The notes beneath the pieces were generated by a model. That model was given only the letters and a program-made list of their open reading frames with translations, had not been told where the DNA came from and did not search any database. This document shows, piece by piece, positions 57,610 to 64,000 of a stretch of 64,000 nucleotides of DNA. The stretch covers positions 1-64,000 of the forward strand of contig CAZWBJ010000002.1 of assembly GCA_964632175.1 (NCBI GenBank), in the 5' to 3' direction. A program made the translations under genes and the position numbers. The stretch comes from JAWBSP01 sp964632175. Lineage in GTDB: Archaea > Hadarchaeota > Hadarchaeia > Hadarchaeales > JAWBSP01. Numbering within the stretch: position 1 is the stretch's first letter; the number at the start of each line of letters is the position of its first letter.

Positions 57610-58835
57610 TGGACGTTGAGGGGCTGGTGGAGGGTGCACGCGCGGTACTGGATAGGAACACCAAGAGGTTTCGCGGGCAGGAAATTGTAGTTCCCGCACT
57701 TAAGGCCTATCCCGTTCCCTACTGCTGGGACACGGCCTTCCACGTGATGGCTCTCGTGCACCTTGACGCCGGCAGGGCAAGGCAAAACGTGGAGGCCCTC
57801 CTTTCCCTGCAGCGTCCGGATGGGATGATTCCCAACGCGCCGCTGAAGGCCGGCGACCAGGACCTCAGGAGCCAGCCGCCCATCATCCTCCACGCGGCTA
57901 AACGCTACCTCGAACTCACAGGAGACCGTGGGAGCGTGAAACGGTGGTTTCCCAAACTCGCGCTCTTCTACCAATGGTGGGCTAGGCGCGGGGATCCTGA
58001 GGGCTCGCTTCCCAGACTGGTAGCCCCCTTTTCCGGGGTGAGGCTGAGAACCCGACTCCTCTCCTCCCTAGCCGGGGGGCTGGGAGTTAGGAGGGAAAGA
58101 TTCGCGGGCCCGGCAGTGCTGGCAATCTGTTCCACTGGAATGGACAACCACCCCATCTACGACTTTGCAGAGGGAAGAACGGTTAGAGAGGGCGCTCTCT
58201 ACTACCTGCCGCTGGAGGATCTGCTACTCAACTCCGCCCTGGTGGCGGGTGCGGAGGCCCTGAGAGAGCTCGCCAATATCCTAGGCATGAGGGAGGAAGC
58301 GAAGAAGTTTGAGGAGGAGCGCAAGAGGAGGGCCGAGCTAGTGGACCAAAATATGTGGTCAGAGGAGGAGGGCTTCTACTTCCCTGTGCAGTGGAGCGGG
58401 GTAAAGGTGAGGGTGAAGTCGGTTCAGGCGTTCGCTACCCTTTGGGCGGGCATCCCGGACAGGAAGAAGGCCTCAAAGTTGATCGACCACCTGAGCTCCC
58501 CACGCGAGTTCTGGGGGAGGTACGGGATCCCCACCGTGGCCTTCGACGATCCAAAGCATCTGACGCCGCAGCCTGCCTGGATGTGCTCGAAAGATCCCTA
58601 TTACTGGAGGGGAACCATCTGGGCTCCCACCACCGTGCTGACTTTTGAGGGGTTGAGGCGCTACGGGAGGAAGGATCTGGCCCGCAGGCTTGCCCTGAAA
58701 TGGATGGAACTTGTGGAGAAATCAGGTTTCGCGGAATACTTCTACCCCGAAGGGAGACCTGGAAGGGCGAACCCTGAGGACTTTGGCTGGACCGCCGCGG
58801 CTACCATCTATCTGGCACGAGAGATCCTCTCGTAG
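57609..58835 (+). CDS. GH63/trehalase-like glycoside hydrolase (MGH1 type)
   Basis: 408 residues. An alpha/alpha-barrel hydrolase: YCWDTAFHVMALVHLD (about 38-53, with the substrate Asp), GMIPNAPLK, TGMDNHPIYD (about 178-187, the conserved D-N box), LILNSALVAG-like helix and YYWRGTIWAPTTVLTFEGLRRYG near the C-terminus. Similar to GH63 and mannosylglycerate/glucosylglycerate hydrolases. Substrate unknown; no signal peptide, so cytoplasmic. It is fused by stop-start overlap to aroA, an unexpected pairing, and overlaps the convergent UDG gene by 35 bases. Confidence 0.78.
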   Translation: MDVEGLVEGARAVLDRNTKRFRGQEIVVPALKAYPVPYCWDTAFHVMALVHLDAGRARQNVEALLSLQRPDGMIPNAPLKAGDQDLRSQPPIILHAAKRYLELTGDRGSVKRWFPKLALFYQWWARRGDPEGSLPRLVAPFSGVRLRTRLLSSLAGGLGVRRERFAGPAVLAICSTGMDNHPIYDFAEGRTVREGALYYLPLEDLLLNSALVAGAEALRELANILGMREEAKKFEEERKRRAELVDQNMWSEEEGFYFPVQWSGVKVRVKSVQAFATLWAGIPDRKKASKLIDHLSSPREFWGRYGIPTVAFDDPKHLTPQPAWMCSKDPYYWRGTIWAPTTVLTFEGLRRYGRKDLARRLALKWMELVEKSGFAEYFYPEGRPGRANPEDFGWTAAATIYLAREILS

Positions 58836-59439
58836 AACTCCGAAGACCCAGTTCCTTCACCACCCTTCCAAGCTTCTCGAAGTCCGAAATCAGAAGATCC
58901 TTGACCGAACCGCTGTAGAGACCAGCCGCGGGGTGGAAGGTGAGGAAGAGCTTGAATCGCAACCCTGCGAAGGTACAGTCCAGCAACTTGCCGTGCTCGG
59001 CCGTCATGCTCACGTTCCTCCCCAGCAGCTCTCCTGCCGAGATCCTGCCCAAAGCCACCACAAGCTTGGGCTTGAGAAGAGAAAGTTGCCCTATCAAGAA
59101 GGGTTTGCAGGCCTCCACCTCCTCCGGAAGCGGGTCCCTGTTTCCGGGGGGCCTGCACTTCAGCGTGTTGCAGATGTAAACTTCCTCCCTTTTCAGACCG
59201 GCTCTTTCCAGCAGGGAGTTGAGGAACTTCCCAGCTGCACCCACGAAGGGCCTGCCCTGCTTGTCCTCCCAGTAACCTGGGGCTTCTCCAACAAAAACTA
59301 TCTTGCCGTGCGTCCCGTCCCCGAAGACCAACTTCGTCCTCGTCCTGTGAAGGGGGCACCTCTCGCACCTCTCCGCTTCCTTTTCGAGCTCATCCAGAGT
59401 CTTTGGGTTTAGAAAACCCCAGAGGGGGGCCTGCATCAA
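58801..59439 (-). CDS. uracil-DNA glycosylase, family 4 (Fe-S)
   Basis: 212 residues. CERCPLHRTRTKLVFGDG, VGEAPGYWEDKQGRPFVGAAGKFL (motif with catalytic context), CNTLKCRPPGNRDPLPEEVEAC and LTFHPAAGLY fit the thermophile UDG4 family; four Cys (CxxC near the N-terminus, then in the CNTLKC...EAC block) bind the 4Fe-4S cluster. Removes uracil after cytosine deamination. Transcribed alone. Confidence 0.93.
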   Translation of the reverse strand: MMQAPLWGFLNPKTLDELEKEAERCERCPLHRTRTKLVFGDGTHGKIVFVGEAPGYWEDKQGRPFVGAAGKFLNSLLERAGLKREEVYICNTLKCRPPGNRDPLPEEVEACKPFLIGQLSLLKPKLVVALGRISAGELLGRNVSMTAEHGKLLDCTFAGLRFKLFLTFHPAAGLYSGSVKDLLISDFEKLGRVVKELGLRSSTRGSLVPDRW

Positions 59440-59486
59440 AAGGTGAAGGTGCCGTTAGAAATGCACCTTTCAGGCTGCGGCCCCAC

Positions 59487-60221
59487 TTACCAAAAAATGA
59501 GCCCGACACCCACCGAAGCTATGACCACGCCCAACACCATTTTCAGTATGCGCGCCGGTGCCTTCTGGGAGATCCGCACGCCCACCTGTCCGCCCAGCAT
59601 ACAGCCAACTGCAAGAAAGAGGGCATGGGGGGGTGAGAAGTGTCCCAAGAAAAGGTGGGGAAAGAAAGCTGCTCCCGTGGTTAGGGCCATTCCAAACATG
59701 GCCGTCCCGGCCGAGAGCTTGATGGACATACCAAGCGCTAAAAGCATGACGAGTTCGTCCACTATTCCTCCGCCGATGCCGAAAAAACCCGAAACCAGCC
59801 CGCTCGCGAAGCTCCCCAGCACCGTGGCGAGAATGAGGGTTACCGTGAGGGGAGGAAGGGAGGTGATGCCCTCCCTCTTCCGTAAAATCAAGTAGAAGGA
59901 AACACAGAGCAGAAAGATCCCGAAGGCGGTTCTGAGGAAGCGAGCGGAGAAGAGAACGGTCAGGTAAGCTCCAAGAATTCCCCCCGGGACGTCCAAGGAG
60001 TCGAGGAGGAGCCCAACTCTGTAATCTATTCTCCGCTGGAGGGCGTAGCCGACGGTGGCGGAGAAGGAGGTCACCCAGATGGCGAAGAGGCTCGTGCCGA
60101 TGGCCTGATGGATGGGGAGACCTGACCAGAGGAGGAGGGGAACCAGAAGCATGCCTCCTCCCAGCCCAACGGAGGAGAAGACGGAAGAAATCAGAAGAGC
60201 TGCAAACGGGAGCTCGATCAT
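59487..60221 (-). CDS. TSUP family (TauE/SafE) membrane transporter
   Basis: 244 residues, about seven to eight hydrophobic helices. The two internal repeats carry SSVGLGGGMLLVPLLLW and SGFFGIGGGIVDELVML, the GxGGG-x-x-x-P signature of TSUP proteins. These export or import small sulfur-containing organic anions, such as sulfite or sulfonates. The substrate is not deducible here. Divergent from the ADTH synthase gene with 176 bases between. Confidence 0.85.
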   Translation of the reverse strand: MIELPFAALLISSVFSSVGLGGGMLLVPLLLWSGLPIHQAIGTSLFAIWVTSFSATVGYALQRRIDYRVGLLLDSLDVPGGILGAYLTVLFSARFLRTAFGIFLLCVSFYLILRKREGITSLPPLTVTLILATVLGSFASGLVSGFFGIGGGIVDELVMLLALGMSIKLSAGTAMFGMALTTGAAFFPHLFLGHFSPPHALFLAVGCMLGGQVGVRISQKAPARILKMVLGVVIASVGVGLIFW

Positions 60222-60369
60222 TCAGTGTTTAGGTTAGAAACCCTGCTCGCCAGCATGGGCGTCCCGGTCCCAACCACCTTCGCGATCTGCGGCAGATGAG
60301 AGCGATGAAGAAGACGAAAGAACGTTCAAGGAGGATGAAAGCAAGACTTCTCCAAACCCGCGGGACCTC

Positions 60370-60379
60370 ATATTTTAAT
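60370..60379 (+). promoter_or_regulatory. TATA box of the shikimate operon
   Basis: ATATTTTAAT centred about 24 bases before the ATG at 60398. It lies inside a longer open frame that starts at 60296 and thereby argues against that longer start. Confidence 0.6.
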
Positions 60380-60397
60380 CCGCAGAAGAAGGAAAGC

Positions 60398-61201
60398 ATG
60401 TCGGAGATAGGAAAGAGGATAAGGCTGGAGCGCATCATCAACAGGGAGACGCACCGGACGGTCATCGTCCCCATGGATCATGGGCTGAGCATGGGTCCCA
60501 TTCAGGGGCTGGAGAACATGGTTTCCGCCGTCGATCAAGTGGCGGAGGGGGGGGCGAACGCGGTTGTCCTACACAAGGGGATTGTTAGAGCCGGCCATCG
60601 CGGGTTCGGAAGGGACATCGGGCTGATCATCCACCTCTCCGGAAGCACCTCCCTCTCCCCGGACCCCAACGCTAAGGTGCAGGTGGCCTCGGTGGAGGAG
60701 GCTGTCAGGCTTGGTGCCGACGGGGTCTCGGTGCACGTCAATGTCGGTGCGCCCAACGAGCAGGAGCAACTGAGGATGATGGGGGAGGTGGCGGAGGCCT
60801 GCTCTTACTGGGGAATGCCCCTCTTCGCCATGATGTACCCGAGGGGACCCAAGGTGGAGAAGGGTAAGGAGCACGATCCCGAACTGGTGGCGCTGGCGGC
60901 GAGGGTGGGGGCGGAACTCGGGGCGGACATCGTGAAGACCGTATACACCGGGGACCCGGACTCCTTCGCCAAGGTGGTCAGGGGATGTCCGGTTCCGGTG
61001 GTGATTGCTGGGGGGCCGAAGATGAACACGGACAGAGAGGTGCTGGAGATGGCGGCGGGGGCCATCCAAGCCGGTGCCATCGGGGTTTCCATAGGGAGGA
61101 ATATCTTCCAGCACAGGAATCCTACTGCCATGACGAGGGTGCTGGTCAAGATAGTCCACGAGGACGTCCCCGTAGAGCAAGCACTGAAAGAGCTGGCTTG
61201 A
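60398..61201 (+). CDS. 2-amino-3,7-dideoxy-D-threo-hept-6-ulosonate synthase
   Basis: 267 residues from the ATG at 60398. DhnA-type class I aldolase: IVPMDHGLSMGPIQG (Asp), LHKGIVRAGH, VSVHVNVGAPNE and DIVKTVYTGDP with the Schiff-base Lys. This ADTH synthase starts the archaeal route to dehydroquinate, with aspartate semialdehyde and a sugar-derived aldehyde. It sits directly before DHQ synthase II, which confirms the choice over fructose-bisphosphate aldolase. Stop overlaps the TTG of the next gene. Confidence 0.92.
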   Translation: MSEIGKRIRLERIINRETHRTVIVPMDHGLSMGPIQGLENMVSAVDQVAEGGANAVVLHKGIVRAGHRGFGRDIGLIIHLSGSTSLSPDPNAKVQVASVEEAVRLGADGVSVHVNVGAPNEQEQLRMMGEVAEACSYWGMPLFAMMYPRGPKVEKGKEHDPELVALAARVGAELGADIVKTVYTGDPDSFAKVVRGCPVPVVIAGGPKMNTDREVLEMAAGAIQAGAIGVSIGRNIFQHRNPTAMTRVLVKIVHEDVPVEQALKELA

Positions 61202-62301
61202 GGAAGCGGTTCTGGGTAAGGGCTGATTGGAGTGCCTCCTGGGACGAGGTGAAGCCCTTCGCCCTAGCAGCCTTGGAGACCGGATGTGACGTCCTAGTGT
61301 GCAGGAGCGAGCACATCCAACGCATTCTGGAGATGGGAAGCCTCTCGCTCGCCACCGCTGAGCCTTCACCCGCCGGATGGGTGCTCCTCAGCGCCAGGAG
61401 TCCCGAAGAGATCAGGAGGGCTGCCGAAAGAGCGGGAGAACTCAGGAGGGAAAAGAAGGTCGCCCTAGAGGTGGAAATCTCCGGCAGGGAGGTGGAGAAA
61501 GCGACGGTCGAGCTGGCAGGCAACTTCGACACCCTTCTCATCAAGACCCCCGACTGGAAGATTATCCCCCTCGAGAACCTAATAGCCAACCTACACGGGA
61601 AGGTGCCCCTCGTTGCCGAGATCAGAAACGCCGAGGAGGCACGCCTGGCCCTCCAGACCTTAGAGCTGGGCACCGATGGCGTTCTGCTGGACCCAAGAGA
61701 GAGGGGAGTGGAAGAGGTGAAGAAGGTGGCGGAGGAGCTGGAGGGTGCCCCCGAGAGGATCGAGCTCAAACCGGCGAAGGTGACCGCCCTGAAACAGGTG
61801 GGGCTGGGGGAGAGGGCTTGCATCGACACCGTCACCCTCATGTCCGTGGGAGAGGGGATGCTGGTGGGGAACCAAGCCGAGGGGCTCTTTCTGATTCATT
61901 CCGAGACCCTTCCGAGCCCCTTCGTTGAACCCCGGCCCTTTAGGGTGAACGCCGGGTCCGTTCACTCTTACATAAGGATTCCGAGGGGCAAGACCAAGTA
62001 CCTCTCCGAGCTCTCCTCGGGGGATGAGGTTCTGGTGGTTGATGCGAAAGGGAGAGGACGGGGGGTCGCCGTTGGGAGGGTGAAGATAGAGCGAAGACCG
62101 ATGATCCTGGTGGAAGCGGAATGCGAGGGAAGGAAGTACGGGGTGATACTCCAAAATGCCGAAACCATCAACCTAGTGTCCAAGGACGGGAATCCGGTTT
62201 CGGTGACTAGGCTCAAACCCGGGGATGAGGTGCTCCTCTACCAAGAAGCTGGAGGCAGACACTTCGGCGTGAGGGTGGAGGAGACGGTGACGGAAAGATG
62301 A
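61198..62301 (+). CDS. 3-dehydroquinate synthase II
   Basis: 367 residues from TTG at 61198 overlapping the previous TGA. A frame to 60985 exists but lies in the antisense-like phase of the aldolase gene. WVRADWSASWDEVK at the start, LMSVGEGMLVGNQAEGLFLIHSE in the middle, and RPFRVNAGSVHSYIRIPRGKTKYLSELSSG are family blocks. NAD-dependent enzyme converting ADTH to 3-dehydroquinate; replaces bacterial AroB. Co-translated with aroD. Confidence 0.94.
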   Translation: MRKRFWVRADWSASWDEVKPFALAALETGCDVLVCRSEHIQRILEMGSLSLATAEPSPAGWVLLSARSPEEIRRAAERAGELRREKKVALEVEISGREVEKATVELAGNFDTLLIKTPDWKIIPLENLIANLHGKVPLVAEIRNAEEARLALQTLELGTDGVLLDPRERGVEEVKKVAEELEGAPERIELKPAKVTALKQVGLGERACIDTVTLMSVGEGMLVGNQAEGLFLIHSETLPSPFVEPRPFRVNAGSVHSYIRIPRGKTKYLSELSSGDEVLVVDAKGRGRGVAVGRVKIERRPMILVEAECEGRKYGVILQNAETINLVSKDGNPVSVTRLKPGDEVLLYQEAGGRHFGVRVEETVTER

Positions 62302-63002
62302 AACTGGGGAAGGTGGAACTTTCAACTCCGGCCCTTTGCGGGTGCATCACGGGCTCGGATCCCGCCGAGATGCTGGAGGGGATGAAGAAGGCCAAGAAAC
62401 TGGGCGCGGACTGCGTGGAGCTCCGGATTGACTGGATGGAGAAGAGGGAAAGATGGGAGAGGCTCCTCTCTTGGGATTTTCCAAAAATTCTCACCAACCG
62501 TCCCTTGCGGGAAGGCGGAAAGTTCGATGGCCCTGAGGAGGAGAGGACTGCTGCCCTCCTCCGGGGGATAGAGCTGGGGGTCGATGCCGTGGACGTGGAG
62601 GCCTCCACGCCTTCCCCGCTGCTGAAGGAGGTTCTAAAAAAAGCCAGAGAAAGGGGGACAAGCACCATCCTCTCCTTCCACGATTTCAGCGGGACCCCCT
62701 CCCTGAGCCAACTCCAGAAAAGAGTGAGAGAACTCTCCAAGAGCGGAGCAAATTACCTCAAAATCGTCACCATGGCCAAGAAACCCGAGGACTCCGTCAC
62801 CATTTTAAACCTGCTGGTCTCTCACCGGGGAAAACCGCTCATCGCCTTCTGTATGGGGGAGGAGGGTAGAGTTTCTAGACTCTCGGCAGCGCTGTTGGGG
62901 TGCCCACTTGTGTACACCTCGGTTGAAAATCAGACCGCACCTGGACAGTTGGAACTTCGCCTCATGAGGGAACTTCTACAAAAGTTGGGGGTGAGGAAGT
63001 GA
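62298..63002 (+). CDS. aroD: 3-dehydroquinate dehydratase, type I
   Basis: 234 residues. Class I dehydratase: CVELRIDWMEK, DVEAS, STILSFHDFSGTP with catalytic His, and NYLKIVTMAKKPED with Schiff-base Lys. It removes water from dehydroquinate. ATGA overlap with the upstream synthase and a GTGA overlap with aroE downstream. Confidence 0.95.
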   Translation: MKLGKVELSTPALCGCITGSDPAEMLEGMKKAKKLGADCVELRIDWMEKRERWERLLSWDFPKILTNRPLREGGKFDGPEEERTAALLRGIELGVDAVDVEASTPSPLLKEVLKKARERGTSTILSFHDFSGTPSLSQLQKRVRELSKSGANYLKIVTMAKKPEDSVTILNLLVSHRGKPLIAFCMGEEGRVSRLSAALLGCPLVYTSVENQTAPGQLELRLMRELLQKLGVRK

Positions 63003-63859
63003 TAACGGGATCCACGGGGGTCATCGCACTCATAGGGGATCCAGTGGAGAAGAGCCTCTCCCCTGCCATCCACAACTCGGCCTTCAACTCCCTGAGGCTC
63101 AACTATGTCTACGTCGCGTTTAGAGTCCCCCGCGAAGCACTCCCCAAAGCGGTGGAGGCAGTAAAGACTTTAGGGCTAGTGGGCCTAAATGTTACCATCC
63201 CCCACAAGGTCTCTATCGTGGATCTCCTCGACACGCTGGAGAAATCGGCCTCCACCGTGGGGGCGGTCAACACCGTGAAGAACGAGGGAGGGAAGCTGAT
63301 TGGTTACAATACAGACGGGAGGGGGGCGGTGGAAGTGCTGGAGGAGAGGGTAGGGTCGCTCGCCGGGAAAAACGTGCTGTTGCTGGGTGCGGGCGGTGCC
63401 GCGAGGGCTATTGCCTTCGCCCTGGCGGAAAGGGGTGCTTGCCTGACCATTGCCAACCGAACCGTGGGGAGGGCGAAGGAACTCTCGGTGGGGCTGGAGA
63501 GAAAGCTGGGGGTGAAGCCGAAGGTAACTGGAATCAAACCCTGGATGTTAGCGGGGGTCCTGAAAGGGGCGGACATCCTAATCAACGCCACGGCGGTGGG
63601 AATGTATCCGAGAACCAAGGAAACGCTCGTCACAAGCAAAATGATGCACCCCAACCTCACAGTCTTCGACATCGTCTACCAGCCCCCCTACACAAGGCTC
63701 CTGAGGGAGGCAAGGGAGGCGGGGGCGAAAACCATCACCGGGTTGGAGATGCTGGTAAGACAGGCGGCCTTGTCCTTCGAAATCTGGACGGGAAAGCAGG
63801 CCCCGCTTGAAGTCATGAGACAGACTGCATGGAGGCTAGCGAGAAGATGGAGGTTCTAG
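62999..63859 (+). CDS. aroE: shikimate dehydrogenase
   Basis: 286 residues, GTG start. IGDPVEKSLSPAIHNSAF (substrate Ser), LNVTIPHKVSIVD with catalytic Lys, GYNTDGRGAVEVL with catalytic Asp, NADP loop LLGAGGAARAIAFAL, and NATAVGMYP. Makes shikimate. Followed by a tyrA-like start overlapping its last 13 bases. aroK, which would phosphorylate shikimate, is not within the window; aroA is 3 kb upstream. Confidence 0.95.
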   Translation: MITGSTGVIALIGDPVEKSLSPAIHNSAFNSLRLNYVYVAFRVPREALPKAVEAVKTLGLVGLNVTIPHKVSIVDLLDTLEKSASTVGAVNTVKNEGGKLIGYNTDGRGAVEVLEERVGSLAGKNVLLLGAGGAARAIAFALAERGACLTIANRTVGRAKELSVGLERKLGVKPKVTGIKPWMLAGVLKGADILINATAVGMYPRTKETLVTSKMMHPNLTVFDIVYQPPYTRLLREAREAGAKTITGLEMLVRQAALSFEIWTGKQAPLEVMRQTAWRLARRWRF

Positions 63860-64000
63860 TAATCGGGGCGGGGGCCATGGGCGGATGGTTCGCCCGCCGC
63901 TTTAAGAAGTGGGGGTGGGAGGTTTGGTTGACGGATGTTGATCGGAAAAAGTCATCCGCCCTGGCGAGGGAACTAGGCGTGAAAACCGGCGATGAAATCC
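63847..64000 (+). CDS. tyrA: prephenate dehydrogenase-like protein, N-terminal fragment
   Basis: The window ends after 51 residues. VLVIGAGAMGGWFARRFKKWG is a Rossmann dinucleotide loop, followed by EVWLTDVDRKKSSALARELG, as in archaeal TyrA proteins, which often follow aroE. Other dehydrogenases (for example 3-hydroxyisobutyrate types) share this loop, so the name rests on the operon. The ATG at 63847 overlaps the aroE end. Confidence 0.6.
   Translation, partial: MEVLVIGAGAMGGWFARRFKKWGWEVWLTDVDRKKSSALARELGVKTGDEI

Noticed and set aside
60296..60397. 34-residue N-terminal extension of ADTH synthase
   Set aside because: Contains the TATA box at 60370-60379 and is basic and unconserved; the family starts at MSEIGKR.
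1..64000. CRISPR array, rRNA or tRNA genes
   Set aside because: Reading both strands of the gaps gave no regularly spaced repeats, no rRNA-like blocks and no GGTTCGAATCC-type T-loop with a matching acceptor stem; a covariance-model scan would be needed to exclude small RNAs.

Overview
The window is archaeal chromosomal DNA, GC-rich by eye. It encodes TFB, RfcS clamp loader, an archaeal histone, aIF5A, proteasome alpha, the Rrp4/Rrp41/Rrp42 exosome core, prefoldin beta, a KEOPS Pcc1 subunit, archaeal/eukaryotic ribosomal proteins (S8e, S24e, S27ae, L15e, L37Ae), RpoP and pilin-like proteins. Histone plus this gene content suits a euryarchaeal or Hadarchaeota/Bathyarchaeota-like lineage, but the sequence alone does not fix the phylum. 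Genes are packed tightly with many ATGA/GTGA stop-start overlaps. Many start codons lie about 21-26 bases after a TATA-like box, which points to frequent leaderless transcription.

Layout. 1-2308: the end of purS, then a five-gene operon of small membrane-anchored pilin-like proteins. 2346-2656: a ribbon-helix-helix regulator with its TATA box, a perfect palindrome and a strong hairpin facing metG. 2650-7647 (minus): rfcS-malQ-Ig-like membrane protein-metG. 7788-13400: ileS, a second pilin-like cluster, rps8e-gar1. 13521-17722: a large Ig-like surface protein, tfb, a DUF123 nuclease-like protein, rlmE. 17727-20409: trm1 and a stand-alone ATPase. 20632-27677: purB-folD-MTHFS-pgi/pmi (minus) facing purH and guaA. 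guaA is interrupted near its 5' end by a one-base frameshift.

27705-33039 (minus) looks like one long transcript: transaldolase-like protein, sugar epimerase-like protein, dephospho-CoA kinase, S24e, S27ae, guaB. It diverges over a 23-base gap from a second epimerase-like gene and a hydroxypyruvate/glyoxylate reductase. 34978-38223 has hom, an ACT protein, a tiny Cys-rich protein, the only long gene-free stretch (36642-37317, holding a decayed DUF2080/IS66-like transposon) and serA. 38227-44141 is the archaeal exosome-proteasome superoperon. 44151-50968 carries two DHH phosphoesterases, taw2, a PUA protein, a B3/4 protein, a CBS protein and glyS. 50918-53943 has AEC and PiT transporters, a DUF47 protein and nob1. 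54000-56216 has aIF5A, histone, an endonuclease III-like protein and panB. 56326-64000 is aromatic amino acid biosynthesis (aroA, then ADTH synthase, DHQ synthase II, aroD, aroE and the start of a tyrA-like gene), interrupted by a GH63-like hydrolase, a family 4 uracil-DNA glycosylase and a TSUP transporter.

Together the genes give a folate-linked purine branch (purB, purH, folD, MTHFS, guaA, guaB), the archaeal aldolase/transaminase-type entry to the shikimate pathway, serine and homoserine synthesis, CoA synthesis (panB, DPCK), and sugar handling (malQ, GH63-like, pgi/pmi, transaldolase-like). The least explained part is the 693-residue transaldolase-like protein and its two epimerase-like neighbours. 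No rRNA, tRNA or CRISPR array was recognised.
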